From: Paraburkholderia nodosa DSM 21604
Lineage (GTDB): Bacteria > Pseudomonadota > Gammaproteobacteria > Burkholderiales > Burkholderiaceae
Assembly (NCBI RefSeq): GCF_000519185.1
Contig: NZ_JAFA01000011.1
Location: 124,001-188,000 of the forward strand
Direction: 5' to 3'
DNA length: 64,000 nt
Shown here: positions 40,667 through 51,094 of the stretch, piece after piece
Layout: each line of letters starts with the position of its first letter
How positions within the stretch are numbered: position 1 is the stretch's first letter
Position numbers and translations under genes: made by a program
The notes under the pieces: model-generated
What the model was told of the DNA's origin: nothing
Databases searched by the model: none
What the model saw: only the letters and a program-made list of their open reading frames with translations

Positions 40667-41695
40667 ATGAATACTTCCACTTCCTCTTCAGCGGCAGCGC
40701 CCAGGGCGCTGCCGCGCATCGCCGTGCTCGCCACCGGCGGCACGATTGCGGGCTCCGCCGCAGACGCCGCCAACACCGCCGGCTACCAGGCCGGCGTGAT
40801 CGGCGTCGCGCAGCTGCTCGCAGCCGTGCCGGGCCTCGACGCCATCGCGCAGATCCATGCCGAGCAGGTCGCGAGCATCGACAGCAAGGACATGTCGCTC
40901 GCGCTGTGGTCCACGCTCGCGCAGCGCGTGAACGAACTGCTGGCCAGCGACGAAGTCGACGGCGTGGTGATCACGCACGGCACGGATACGCTCGAAGAAA
41001 CCGCATATCTCCTGCATCTCACGGTGAAGAGCACGAAGCCATGCATTTTGACGGCCGCCATGCGGCCCGCCACGGCGCTTTCCGCCGACGGCCCGCTCAA
41101 TCTGCTCAATGCCGTCACGCTCGCGGCGAGCGAGGCGGCGGCCGGGCAGGGCGTGCTGGTGGCGTTCAATAACCGCATTCATTGCGCACGCGACGTCGCG
41201 AAGGTCAGCACCTACGCGGTGGATGCGTTCCAGTCGCCGGAAATCGGCGCGCTGGGCTGGGTGCAGGATGGCCGTGTGGAATTCCAGCGCCGCGCGCTGC
41301 GCCCGCATACCGTCGATGCGCCGTTCACGGCGTCGGCGCAATGGCCGCAGGTCGAGATTGTGACGAGCTACGCGGGCGTGTCGCGCGCGGCGGTCGAAGC
41401 GCTCGTTGCCGCTGGCGTGGATGGACTCGTCGTAGCCGGCACGGGCAACGGCTCGATTCACGGCGCGTTGCAGCAGTCGCTGGCCGAGGCGGCCGCCAAG
41501 GGCGTGGCCGTCGTGCGCGCCTCGCGCGTCGGCTCGGGTCACGTGATGCACAACGGCGCGGCCAAGGACGATACGCTCGGCTTCGTCTCGTCGGGCACGC
41601 TCAGCCCGTACAAGGCGCGTGTGCTGCTGCTGCTCGCGCTGGCAGCGGGCACGACCGACAAGGCGGGGCTGCAGGACGTGTTCGACACGTACTGA
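40667..41695 (+). CDS. L-asparaginase (type II-like, without signal peptide)
   Basis: The 342-residue enzyme hydrolyses asparagine to aspartate and ammonia. The two catalytic Thr motifs are present: VLATGGTIAGSA (about residues 20-31) and VITHGTDTLEETA (about 103-115, with Thr-Asp, followed by the Lys of VKSTKP). The GMG-like segment and SGTLSPYKAR match the type II subgroup, but the N-terminus is a Ser/Ala-rich cytosolic stretch, not a signal peptide. It is separated from cysB by 50 bp and may be read through from it. Confidence 0.92.
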   Translation: MNTSTSSSAAAPRALPRIAVLATGGTIAGSAADAANTAGYQAGVIGVAQLLAAVPGLDAIAQIHAEQVASIDSKDMSLALWSTLAQRVNELLASDEVDGVVITHGTDTLEETAYLLHLTVKSTKPCILTAAMRPATALSADGPLNLLNAVTLAASEAAAGQGVLVAFNNRIHCARDVAKVSTYAVDAFQSPEIGALGWVQDGRVEFQRRALRPHTVDAPFTASAQWPQVEIVTSYAGVSRAAVEALVAAGVDGLVVAGTGNGSIHGALQQSLAEAAAKGVAVVRASRVGSGHVMHNGAAKDDTLGFVSSGTLSPYKARVLLLLALAAGTTDKAGLQDVFDTY

Positions 41696-41716
41696 GGCGG
41701 GCCGCGCACAGGGAAG

Positions 41717-41757
41717 AACGGGCCTGGCGGATCGCTCCGCCAGGCCCGTTTCGTTTC
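41717..41757. terminator. 15 bp bidirectional terminator hairpin
   Basis: AACGGGCCTGGCGGA (41717-41731) and TCCGCCAGGCCCGTT (41736-41750) pair perfectly around TCGC between the convergent asparaginase and BON-LysM genes. TCGTTT follows on the plus strand. Confidence 0.8.
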
Positions 41758-41782
41758 TGGCCGTGTTTGCGTGTTGCCGCGC

Positions 41783-42292
41783 TTACTGGAGCGGCGGAAT
41801 CACGAGCACCTGACCCGGATAGATCTTGTCCGGGCTCTTGAGCATCGGCGTGTTCGCCTGGAAGATCGCGTCGTTTTTCGCGCCGCTGCCGTAGTACTTC
41901 TCGGCAATTTTCCAGAGGTTGTCGCCAGAAACGACCGTGTGGTGCTGCGCTTCGGGCGCGGGGTTCGTCACCGTCACCTGGTCGTCGACCTTGTCGACGT
42001 TCTGCACGTTGCCGGCCGCGACGAGGATCTTCTCCTTCGTCGGCTGGTCGGCGGCGTTGCCGGTGACCGTCACCGTGTGCGAGACGCCGTCGTAGGTCAC
42101 CCCGAGGTTGTCGGCGTCGAGGCCTTGCGAGCGGATATAGGCCGCGATCGCCTCGCCGGCCTTCTGGTTCAGTTCGGCGAGATTCGCAGCGGGGTCTGCC
42201 GGTGCGGCAGCGGGTTCCGCGGCGGCGGCGGGCGCTGCAGCCGTGCCGAAGAGTTTTTCGCCTGCTTCCTTGATGAAATTGATAATGCCCAT
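41783..42292 (-). CDS. BON-LysM protein (Kbp/YgaU-like)
   Basis: The 169-residue protein has no signal peptide. An N-terminal amphipathic stretch (MGIINFIKEAGEKLFG) and an Ala/Pro linker precede a BON domain (about residues 45-105, with LNQKAGEAIAAYIRSQGL) and a LysM domain (about 117-167, HTVVSGDNLWKIAEKYYG and PDKIYPGQVLVIPPL). E. coli Kbp with the same order is a cytosolic K+-binding protein; that role is inferred here. It is monocistronic. Confidence 0.93.
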   Translation of the reverse strand: MGIINFIKEAGEKLFGTAAAPAAAAEPAAAPADPAANLAELNQKAGEAIAAYIRSQGLDADNLGVTYDGVSHTVTVTGNAADQPTKEKILVAAGNVQNVDKVDDQVTVTNPAPEAQHHTVVSGDNLWKIAEKYYGSGAKNDAIFQANTPMLKSPDKIYPGQVLVIPPLQ

Positions 42293-42733
42293 CGATCACA
42301 CTCCTCACGTGCTGGAAATGACTGGGTGGTCACGCGTCGTATCCACCTTGACCCGTCTGCGTGACAGCCGGATGAAAGCACAATTTTAGAAACGCGGCCG
42401 CGAAGGCGTCTATCGGGGCAGCGTCAAAGAGTGTGAAACCTGCGAGAAAGAAGAAGGCAAAGAAAAACGGGCATCCGACACGCGGACACCCGATGACGAC
42501 GTCTGACCGACCAAGGCTTCCCCGCCGTCACCGGGCGCCGCTTTCGGACCCCACTGGCCGCCCTCAGCCCAGAGCGGCACCGATTTGCCTCGCGACGGTT
42601 GCCGCCGCCGCGAAGCGCCCCACGGGAGGCTCGTGCGCCTGAGTTGCTGCGCGCGAGCCGATGTGCGTGATCCGGTTCTGCGGGCGGTCCGCGCGTAGCG
42701 TCGCGCGAGCCGCCGTCCTGCAACCGCTAGTCC
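42293..42733. other. 441 bp intergenic region with the garR-side terminator
   Basis: It holds the upstream region of the BON-LysM gene and, at 42463-42492, a terminator facing left that ends transcription coming from gcl-hyi-garR after a 3' untranslated tail of about 240 nt. No credible gene is seen in the tail. Confidence 0.5.
42463..42492 (-). terminator. Terminator of the gcl-hyi-garR transcript
   Basis: On the minus strand CGGGTGTCCG (42483-42492) pairs with CGGATGCCCG (42468-42477), including two G-U pairs, and TTTTT follows. It lies 241 bp after the garR stop. Confidence 0.8.
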
Positions 42734-43639
42734 TCAAGCCACCTTCGCCTGCGCTTGCGGTTCGGCGATCTCGAAGTTCGCCATGATTTCCAGCGCGCGG
42801 ATCATGGCCGAGTGGTCCCATGCCTTGCCGCCGTTCGCGGCGCACACGCTGAAGAGCTGCTGCGCGCTCGCGGTGTGCGGCAGGGCGATGCCCAGCTTGC
42901 GCGCGCCGTCGATCGCGAGGTTCAGGTCCTTCTGGTGCAGCTCGATGCGAAAGCCCGGATTGAACGTGCGCCTGGTCATGCGCTCGCCGTGCACTTCGAG
43001 AATGCGCGACGAAGCGAAGCCGCCCATGAGGGCCTTGCGCACGCGCTCGGGGTCCGCGCCCGAACGTGCTGCGAACAGCAGCGCTTCGGCCACGGCTTCG
43101 ATATTCAGCGCGACGATGATCTGGTTCGCCACCTTGCAGGTCTGACCCGCGCCGTTGTCGCCGATGAGCGAAATGTTCTTGCCCATCAAGTCGAACAGTG
43201 GCTTGGCAAGATCGAACGACTTTTGCGGGCCGCCCACCATGATCGTGAGCGTGGCTTCGCGTGCGCCAACTTCGCCGCCCGAGACCGGCGCGTCGAGATA
43301 GTCGCAGCCGAGCGCGTTGATCTGCTTGGCGAACTGCTGCGTTTCGAGCGGCGAGATCGAGCTCATGTCGATCACGAGCTTGCCGGCGGAGAGACCCTTG
43401 GCGACGCCGTCGTCGGAGAACAGGACGTTGGCGACATCAGGCGTGTCCGGCACCATCACGATGACGATGTCCGAGACCTTCGCCACAGCCGTCGAATCGG
43501 CGACGACTTCGGTTTGCGTGCGCAGGTCGTCGGGCACCGGGTACTTGCCGTTCACGGCGAGCGTGTGGCCGCCCTTGATGAGGTTGCGCGCCATGTGCGC
43601 GCCCATGATGCCGAGTCCGATAAAGCCAATCTTTGCCAT
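42734..43639 (-). CDS. garR: Tartronate semialdehyde reductase (2-hydroxy-3-oxopropionate reductase)
   Basis: GarR/GlxR reduces tartronate semialdehyde to D-glycerate with NAD(P)H. The beta-hydroxyacid dehydrogenase motifs are in order: GFIGLGIMGAHMARNL (N-terminal Rossmann), DAPVSGGEVGAREATLTIMVGG (about residues 117-138, cited by its core), and catalytic Lys in CKVANQIIVALN (about 171). The length of 301 is standard. It is the last gene of gcl-hyi-garR. glxR is an equally valid name. Confidence 0.95.
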   Translation of the reverse strand: MAKIGFIGLGIMGAHMARNLIKGGHTLAVNGKYPVPDDLRTQTEVVADSTAVAKVSDIVIVMVPDTPDVANVLFSDDGVAKGLSAGKLVIDMSSISPLETQQFAKQINALGCDYLDAPVSGGEVGAREATLTIMVGGPQKSFDLAKPLFDLMGKNISLIGDNGAGQTCKVANQIIVALNIEAVAEALLFAARSGADPERVRKALMGGFASSRILEVHGERMTRRTFNPGFRIELHQKDLNLAIDGARKLGIALPHTASAQQLFSVCAANGGKAWDHSAMIRALEIMANFEIAEPQAQAKVA

Positions 43640-43682
43640 CTTGTGTCTCCGTGAAAGCGAATGCGTGAATGTGCGTAGGGGC

Positions 43683-44480
43683 TCAGGCGAGTTCGGCGGT
43701 GCGCAGCTTCGCGCTGCGCAGCCAGCCGAGGCCTTCGACGGTCGTCGTGCGCGGCTTGTACTCGCAGCCGATGTGGCCTTCGTAGCCGAGCGTGTCGAGC
43801 AGATCGAACAGGAACGGGTAGTTGATTTCGCCCGTGCCGGGTTCGTTGCGCCCAGGATTGTCGGCGAGCTGGATGTGAGCGATCTTCGCGAAGTGCTTCT
43901 TGATCGTCGCGGCGAGTTCGCCTTCCATACGCTGCATGTGATAGATGTCGTACTGCAGGAACAGGTTGTCCGAGCCGGTCTTTTCGATCACGTCGAGCGC
44001 TTCGGCCGAGCGGTTCAGCGCGAAGCCGGGAATGTCGTACGCGTTGCAAGGCTCGACCAGCAGGCGGATGCCTTCGCGTTTCAGAGCGTCTGCGGCGTAG
44101 CGCAGGTTCTCGACGATGGTGGCGAGCGCCGTGTCGCGATCGACGCCGGCCGTCGGAATGCCGACGAGGCAGTTGAGTTGCGGCACCTTCAGCGCCTTCG
44201 CATATTCGATCGCGCGGCCTACGCCTTCCTGGAATTCGCCGCGGCGCTCGGGCAGGCAGGCAATGCCGCGCTCGCCCGCTTCCCAGTTGCCGGCGGGCAG
44301 GTTGTGGAGGACGAGCTTCAGCCCGTTGAGCTCCAGACGCTCGGCCAGTTCGGCGGCCTTGTACGGATACGGGAACAGGAACTCCACGGCGTCGAAGCCC
44401 GCTTGTGCGGCCGCTGCGAAGCGGTCGAGGAAGGGCACTTCGTTGAACAGCATGGTGAGGTTCGCGGCGAATTTTGGCAT
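43683..44480 (-). CDS. hyi: Hydroxypyruvate isomerase
   Basis: Hyi interconverts hydroxypyruvate and tartronate semialdehyde. The 265-residue TIM barrel has MPKFAANLTMLFNEVPFLDRF at the start (cited by ends) and metal-ligand residues in LLVEPCNAYDIPG, LQYDIYHMQRMEG and IQLADNPGRNEPGTGEINY. Glu and His positions agree with E. coli Hyi. The ATG at 44480 is the family beginning. It lies between gcl and garR with 43 bp to garR. Confidence 0.95.
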   Translation of the reverse strand: MPKFAANLTMLFNEVPFLDRFAAAAQAGFDAVEFLFPYPYKAAELAERLELNGLKLVLHNLPAGNWEAGERGIACLPERRGEFQEGVGRAIEYAKALKVPQLNCLVGIPTAGVDRDTALATIVENLRYAADALKREGIRLLVEPCNAYDIPGFALNRSAEALDVIEKTGSDNLFLQYDIYHMQRMEGELAATIKKHFAKIAHIQLADNPGRNEPGTGEINYPFLFDLLDTLGYEGHIGCEYKPRTTTVEGLGWLRSAKLRTAELA

Positions 44481-44606
44481 GGTGCTGGGTCTCGCTGGTC
44501 GGTCAGTAAAGGAAATCACGCGGTAAATCACGCAGTAAATCAGTCAGGCAGCGCGCCGATGCCGTGCGCGCTGCCCGTGCTGCGGTGAGGCGTTGGTCGA
44601 GTGTGC

Positions 44607-46391
<1,785 letters not shown>

Positions 46392-46489
46392 GATTGTCTC
46401 CTGAATGTCTCGTATGCGAGGAATGGCGATGTGTTGAGGCCCACTTTAGGGGCGCCGGAAAGGTTTGATAAGATCAGTCCAGGTTGTTT

Positions 46490-46513
46490 ATTCCGAAACA
46501 AAAAGTATGGAAT
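46490..46513. promoter_or_regulatory. Candidate LysR operator ATTCC-N14-GGAAT
   Basis: An inverted repeat lies in the 225 bp gap between the divergent gcl and LysR genes, 104 bp before the LysR ATG. Size and place fit the activation site of a LysR-type regulator controlling gcl; the inducer is unknown. Confidence 0.4.
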
Positions 46514-46616
46514 GCCGGCGGGATGGGGCTTCCGGCTGCGCCGACGCCTGCGGCGCGCGGCATGGGGCATCACTAAGCGCTGAAGCGCCAAGTGCTGCCG
46601 ACACAGGAGACAAGCA

Positions 46617-47525
46617 ATGGACCGCTTCAAGCAGATCGAAACCTTCGTGCGCGTCGCAGAAGCGGGCAGCCTCGCGGCGGCGGCGCTCGAGGAAGGCGTC
46701 TCGCCGGTGATCCTCGGGCGGCGTATCGACGCGCTGGAAAAGCGCCTCGGCGTGAAGCTCATTTACCGTTCCACGCGGCGGCTCGTGGTGAGCGAGGAGG
46801 GCGCGGCCTTTCTCGAACGCTGCCGCGGCCTGCTCGCCGACTGGGACCAGGCCGAAAACGAGCTGTCCGCCGGGCGCCAGGTGGTGAGCGGCCATCTGAT
46901 CGTTTCGGCGCCGGCGGCGTTCGGGCGCAAGCACGTCGCGCCGCTCGCGCCCGAGTTTCTCGCCGACAAGCCCGAACTCCAGGTGTCGTTCAACCTCACC
47001 GACCGCGTGGTCGATCTGGTGCGCGAGGGCTACGACCTGTCGATCCGCATCGGCGGCGCGGTGGACCCGAACTTCGTCGCCGTGAAGCTCGCCACGAACC
47101 GGCGCGTGGTGTGCGGCACGCCCGAGTATTTCCGCAAGCACGGGCGGCCGAAAACCCTCGAAGATTTGCCGAACCACAACTGCCTCGCGTTCAACCTGCA
47201 GGGCGGCCAGAACCGCGGCTGGTACTTCAGCCGCGGCGGCAAGCTCGTCACCGTGCGCGTGGGCGGCACGCTCGACTGCAACGACGGCGAACTGCTGCAC
47301 CGCTGGGTGACCGAGAGCCTCGGCCTCGGCTGGCGTTCGACCTGGGAGATCGACGCCCAGCTCGCGCGCGGCGAACTGGAAACGGTGCTCGACGAATACG
47401 CGCTGCCCGATTACGACATCCTCGCGGTGTATCCGCAGCAGCGCTACGTGCCGGCGCGCGTGCGCTACTTCATCGACTATCTCAAGGAGGTCTACGCGCG
47501 GCCGGGGTACTGGACCGGCGCGTAA
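46617..47525 (+). CDS. LysR-family regulator divergent from gcl
   Basis: The 302-residue protein has the LysR winged helix (about residues 1-60: MDRFKQIETFVRVAEAGSLAAAA, with VILGRRIDALEKRLGVKLIYRSTRRL) and a periplasmic-binding-like effector domain (about 90-290, ending YFIDYLKEVYARPGYW). GGAGACAAG precedes ATG 46617. Divergence from gcl-hyi-garR suggests it controls that operon in response to glyoxylate, allantoin-derived or glycolate-derived signals; this is inference. Confidence 0.92.
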   Translation: MDRFKQIETFVRVAEAGSLAAAALEEGVSPVILGRRIDALEKRLGVKLIYRSTRRLVVSEEGAAFLERCRGLLADWDQAENELSAGRQVVSGHLIVSAPAAFGRKHVAPLAPEFLADKPELQVSFNLTDRVVDLVREGYDLSIRIGGAVDPNFVAVKLATNRRVVCGTPEYFRKHGRPKTLEDLPNHNCLAFNLQGGQNRGWYFSRGGKLVTVRVGGTLDCNDGELLHRWVTESLGLGWRSTWEIDAQLARGELETVLDEYALPDYDILAVYPQQRYVPARVRYFIDYLKEVYARPGYWTGA

Positions 47526-47648
47526 TGGCGCACTTCGAATTATTTTTCGTTTTCGTGTGCAAAGAGCGGGAATAAACTGGCCCGAGCTTCGGTAGTGCCT
47601 GTATGCGGCCACGGTCGCGCAAGCCAAATGAAGAGGCGAGGGGACGAC

Positions 47649-48443
47649 GTGGGCGAAACCGCGTACGAGCAGGATGAGGCCGGGCGCAGCCGCCGCTTTC
47701 AGGCGCTGGCGCTGCCGCATCTCGATGCGGCCTACAACCTCGCGCGCTGGCTCTCGCGCAACCCGGGCGACGCGGAAGATATCGTCCAGGAGGCGTTTCT
47801 GCGCGCGTTCCGCTTCTTCGACGCGTTTCGCGGCGACGAGGCCCGCCCCTGGCTGCTCGCGATCGTGCGGCGCGTCTGGTACGACGAATGGCGGCGGCGC
47901 GCGGGCGCGGAAGAGGTGGCGCCGTTCGACGAGTTGCGCGACGACGCGCCGCTCGAAGGCTGGGAAACGGGCGGCGTCGATCCCGAGACGCTCGCGATCC
48001 GTGCCGAAGACGCCCGCCACGTGCAGGACGCGCTCAGGCGCCTGCCGGTGGAGTATCGAGAAGTGCTGGTGCTGCGCGAGCTGGAGGAGCTGGGCTACCG
48101 CGAGATCGCCGCGATCGCCGATCTTCCCCTCGGCACCGTGATGTCGAGGCTCGCACGTGGCCGCCGACGGTTGGCGACGCTGCTGGCGGCGTACCGCGGC
48201 GGCGAGCGCGACCGGGCAGCGGCGGGTAGTGCAGTCAATGAGACTGCAAACGATTCGGTTGTCCGCGCCCACGGCTGCGCGGACGACAGGGCAGGAGTCG
48301 GGGGAAGCAATCAAGCCAGGAGACCATCCGGCCCGGGGGGCGGCGGTCGGTTCCGCGAGGAGCCGGCCGCCGACGGCGGAGCGCCGTTGCGCCCTCGCTC
48401 TCACAACGAAGGCCGAACGACGGAGGCGCCCGATGAACTGTAA
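47649..48443 (+). CDS. ECF-type RNA polymerase sigma factor with long C-terminal tail
   Basis: The protein has sigma-70 region 2 (about residues 25-90: LDAAYNLARWLSRNPGDAEDIVQEAFLRAFR, cited by core, plus WLLAIVRR) and region 4 (about 130-180: LPVEYREVLVLRELEELGYREIAAIADLPLGTVMSRLARGR, core residues). A further tail of about 84 residues, Gly/Arg/Ala-rich without motif, follows. Family members usually end near region 4. A GTG at 47649 with GAGGGGAC before it is preferred; ATG 47628 is possible. The anti-sigma gene overlaps its last 11 bp. Confidence 0.85.
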   Translation: MGETAYEQDEAGRSRRFQALALPHLDAAYNLARWLSRNPGDAEDIVQEAFLRAFRFFDAFRGDEARPWLLAIVRRVWYDEWRRRAGAEEVAPFDELRDDAPLEGWETGGVDPETLAIRAEDARHVQDALRRLPVEYREVLVLRELEELGYREIAAIADLPLGTVMSRLARGRRRLATLLAAYRGGERDRAAAGSAVNETANDSVVRAHGCADDRAGVGGSNQARRPSGPGGGGRFREEPAADGGAPLRPRSHNEGRTTEAPDEL

Positions 48444-49359
48444 CGAAGCGCGCCCGCTGGTCGACGCGAGCGTCGACCGCGAACTCTCCGCCGCCGACGA
48501 ATGGCGAGTGCGCGAGCACCTCGCGAGCTGCGAGCCATGCCGCCGTGTCGCCGACGATGCGCAGGCCATCTCTCAAATGATCCACTCCGCGCCATACCAC
48601 CGCGCGCCGGCCGGGCTTGCTGCGCGTATCGTCGCAGCATTGCCGGCGACGGACGTGCCGCCTGCGAAGGCAGCGCCTTCGCCAACCCCCGCGCGCGACT
48701 CGGGCGGCTGGCGCGACTGGCTGCGCAACTGGTGGCCGGGCAGTGGTGGCCGGGAGCGAGGCGATGTGGGCGGGCATGGCTGGGGCGCTGCGTCCGTGAA
48801 CGCGGGTCCGCGCGCGGCCACGTTCGCGTGGTTCGGCTGCGCGGTGCTGATCCTTTGTGCGCTGGCTGTGATCGCCACGTTGCATCTACGCCGCCCGGCC
48901 GCTGAGACGGCCTTCGTCGACGATCTCGTGTCGAGCCACGTGCGGGCCCAGATTTCCGGCCGCGATATCGACGTGATCTCGACGGACCGCCATACGGTGA
49001 AGCCGTGGTTCAACGGCCGCATCGACTACGCGCCACCTGTCTTCGATCTGGCGCAGCAGGGCTTCGCGCTGGCGGGCGGACGTCTCGATTATGTGGGGCG
49101 CGAACGGGTTGCCGTGCTGGTCTATCACTATGGCAAGCATGTGATCGACGTCTATGTGTTCCCGCCGGGCGCGAGCGGACCGGCCGTCTCGGGCATCGCG
49201 CCGCCGGGTTCGAGCGAAGGCTACGCGCTCCGGCGCTGGCAGGCGGCGGGCATGACCTGGTGGGCGGTGACCGACGCCGGCGCGGACGCGCTCGACGGCC
49301 TGCGCGCGGCGCTCGACGCGAGGCTCGCGGCGGGCGCGAGCGAGGCGGCAGGCAGCTAG
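48433..49359 (+). CDS. Anti-sigma factor (zinc-finger, membrane-anchored)
   Basis: The 308-residue protein has an N-terminal anti-sigma domain with the His-x3-Cys-x2-Cys motif (H29, C33, C36), a Pro/Gly linker, one membrane segment (about residues 131-153) and a periplasmic domain (about 165-300) with an ADIDV-like ISGRDIDVIS, PWFNGRIDYAPPVFDL. It should bind the ECF sigma at the membrane until a periplasmic signal releases it. It overlaps the sigma gene by 11 bp in another frame. The signal is unknown. Confidence 0.88.
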   Translation: MNCNEARPLVDASVDRELSAADEWRVREHLASCEPCRRVADDAQAISQMIHSAPYHRAPAGLAARIVAALPATDVPPAKAAPSPTPARDSGGWRDWLRNWWPGSGGRERGDVGGHGWGAASVNAGPRAATFAWFGCAVLILCALAVIATLHLRRPAAETAFVDDLVSSHVRAQISGRDIDVISTDRHTVKPWFNGRIDYAPPVFDLAQQGFALAGGRLDYVGRERVAVLVYHYGKHVIDVYVFPPGASGPAVSGIAPPGSSEGYALRRWQAAGMTWWAVTDAGADALDGLRAALDARLAAGASEAAGS

Positions 49360-49460
49360 GCTGTCGTCTCACACGAGCGCGGCGGGAGCGCTCCGGGCAC
49401 TTCTCGCCGCGCAAGTCATTGAAAACACGCCCGATTCATCGCCTCAACGCACGATCTGTC

Positions 49461-49489
49461 TTGCGTGCGTAGCCCATCCGCGCTACAAT
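49461..49489 (+). promoter_or_regulatory. Sigma-70 promoter of the rpsF operon
   Basis: TTGCGT (49461-49466) and TACAAT (49484-49489) are 17 bp apart, 76 bp before the rpsF ATG. It is a strong match for an otherwise unmarked region. Confidence 0.8.
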
Positions 49490-49565
49490 CTTCGGCTTCT
49501 CACTTGCCACACCGGTTCCGACGCCCGGGTGGCTTATATCCACAAGTAAGCACAAGGAGTGATAC

Positions 49566-49937
49566 ATGCGTCATTACGAAATCGTCTTCATCGTGCATCC
49601 CGATCAGAGCGAGCAAGTTCCCGCCATGATCGAGCGCTACAAGGGCACGATCACCTCGCACGGTGGTCAGATCCACCGCATCGAAGACTGGGGCCGTCGT
49701 CAACTGGCCTACATGATCGAGAAACTCGCGAAGGCTCACTACGTCTGCATGAACATCGAATGCGACCAGACCACGCTCGACGAACTGGAACACGCGTTCA
49801 AGTTCAACGACGCTGTTCTGCGTCACCTCATCGTCAAGATGAAGAAGGCCGAAACCGGCCCGTCGCCGATGATGAAGGAAGTGCAGCGCGAAGAAGCCAA
49901 GAAGGCGGCTGCCCAGCCGACCGAAGCGCAGGCTTAA
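49566..49937 (+). CDS. rpsF: 30S ribosomal protein S6
   Basis: S6 binds 16S rRNA with S18 in the platform of the small subunit. The 123-residue protein starts MRHYEIVFIVHPDQSEQVPAMIERY (cited by ends) and carries RIEDWGRRQLAYMIEK and the acidic-alanine C-terminal tail. An AAGGAG ribosome site lies 10 bp before the ATG. It leads rpsF-priB-rpsR-rplI. Confidence 0.98.
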   Translation: MRHYEIVFIVHPDQSEQVPAMIERYKGTITSHGGQIHRIEDWGRRQLAYMIEKLAKAHYVCMNIECDQTTLDELEHAFKFNDAVLRHLIVKMKKAETGPSPMMKEVQREEAKKAAAQPTEAQA

Positions 49938-49983
49938 GTACACAAGCCATCAGGATTCAAGCTCATTTGCCTGAGTTAGCCCC

Positions 49984-50283
49984 GTGAACAGGCTGCAGCT
50001 TACGGCTAGCGTCGTCGAACGCGAACCGGTGCGGTACACCCCCGCCGGCGTTCCGATCGCAAGCGTCACGTTGCAGCACCGTACGGAGGTCGTCGAAGCC
50101 GGCATTCCCCGCTTCGTCGAGCTCACGATGCCCGCGGTGGCGGCCGGCAAGGCCTGCGGTCTCGTGGAAAGCTGTGAGATGGGCGTGGAAGCGCTCTTCA
50201 CCGGTTTTCTGGCGAAAAAGCACCGCAACGCGCGAACCCTGGTGTTTCACATCACCGAAATGCAAGGCACAGGAAAGGACTAA
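49984..50283 (+). CDS. priB: Primosomal replication protein N (PriB)
   Basis: PriB is a single-domain OB-fold protein that binds single-stranded DNA and PriA at stalled forks. The 99-residue protein (NRLQLTASVVEREPVRYTPAGVPI start, cited by ends; ALFTGFLAKKHRNARTLVFHI end) matches the family. It uses GTG at 49984. Its place between rpsF and rpsR is the classic arrangement in beta- and gammaproteobacteria. Confidence 0.95.
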   Translation: MNRLQLTASVVEREPVRYTPAGVPIASVTLQHRTEVVEAGIPRFVELTMPAVAAGKACGLVESCEMGVEALFTGFLAKKHRNARTLVFHITEMQGTGKD

Positions 50284-50285
50284 TC

Positions 50286-50561
50286 ATGCCCCGCCCGACT
50301 GGTAAGAAATTCGACAAGCGTCGTCAGCAACAAAACCCGCTCTTCAAGCGCAAGAAGTTCTGCCGCTTCACGGCTGCAAACGTCGAACAAATCGACTACA
50401 AGGACCTCGACACGCTGAAGGACTTCATCGGCGAAAACGGCAAGATCACGCCGGCTCGTCTGACGGGTACGAAGGCCCACTATCAGCGTCAGCTGGACAC
50501 GGCTATCAAGCGCGCGCGTTTCCTCGCGCTGATGCCGTACACCGACCAGCACAAGGCCTAA
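50286..50561 (+). CDS. rpsR: 30S ribosomal protein S18
   Basis: The 91-residue basic protein has KRKKFCRFTAANVEQIDYKD (cited by core) and ENGKITPARLTGTKAHYQRQL, the S18 signature. It starts 2 bp after the priB stop, so it is likely translationally coupled. S18 pairs with S6 on 16S rRNA. An N-terminal arginine/glutamine-rich run (KKFDKRRQQQN) precedes the core. Confidence 0.98.
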   Translation: MPRPTGKKFDKRRQQQNPLFKRKKFCRFTAANVEQIDYKDLDTLKDFIGENGKITPARLTGTKAHYQRQLDTAIKRARFLALMPYTDQHKA

Positions 50562-50588
50562 TAAGACGACGCGATAAGGAGCAATAGA

Positions 50589-51041
50589 ATGCAGATCATT
50601 CTTCTGGAAAAAGTCGTCAACCTGGGTAACCTCGGCGACATCGTCAAGGTGAAGGACGGTTACGCACGTAACTTCCTGATCCCGAACAAGAAGGCACGCC
50701 GTGCTACGAAGGACGCAATCGCTGAATTCGAAGTCCGCCGCGCAGAACTCGAAAAGGTCGCCGCTGAAAAGCTGGCAGTAGCGCAAGCCGAAGGCGAAAA
50801 GCTCAACGGCCTGACCGTCCAGATCGGCCAAAAGGCCGGCGTGGACGGCCGCCTGTTCGGTTCGGTCACGAACGCGGACATCGCCGCTGCGCTCACGAAG
50901 CAAGGCTTCGCAGTGGAAAAGGCGCAAGTGCGTCTGCCGGAAGGCCCGCTGAAGATGGTGGGCGACCACCCGGTGCACGTTGCGCTGCACACCGACGTCC
51001 TCGTCGACGTTACGGTGTCGGTGCTGGGCGAGCACGCCTAA
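50589..51041 (+). CDS. rplI: 50S ribosomal protein L9
   Basis: The 150-residue protein starts MQIILLEKVVNLGNLGDIVKVKDGYARNFLIP (cited by ends), the L9 N-terminal rRNA-binding signature, and continues with the long connecting helix and C-terminal domain. It ends the rpsF operon, with AAGGAGCAATAG before its ATG. An intrinsic terminator follows at 51095. Confidence 0.98.
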   Translation: MQIILLEKVVNLGNLGDIVKVKDGYARNFLIPNKKARRATKDAIAEFEVRRAELEKVAAEKLAVAQAEGEKLNGLTVQIGQKAGVDGRLFGSVTNADIAAALTKQGFAVEKAQVRLPEGPLKMVGDHPVHVALHTDVLVDVTVSVLGEHA

Positions 51042-51094
51042 GTACCCACGTGCGGCCCTCGCGGGCCGCGCGGTTTGACGCAAGACTCAGGAAG

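Noticed and set aside
42424..42733. Short open frames in the tail after garR
   Set aside because: Pro/Arg-rich chance translations on both strands without ribosome sites; the stretch reads better as a 3' tail ending in a terminator.
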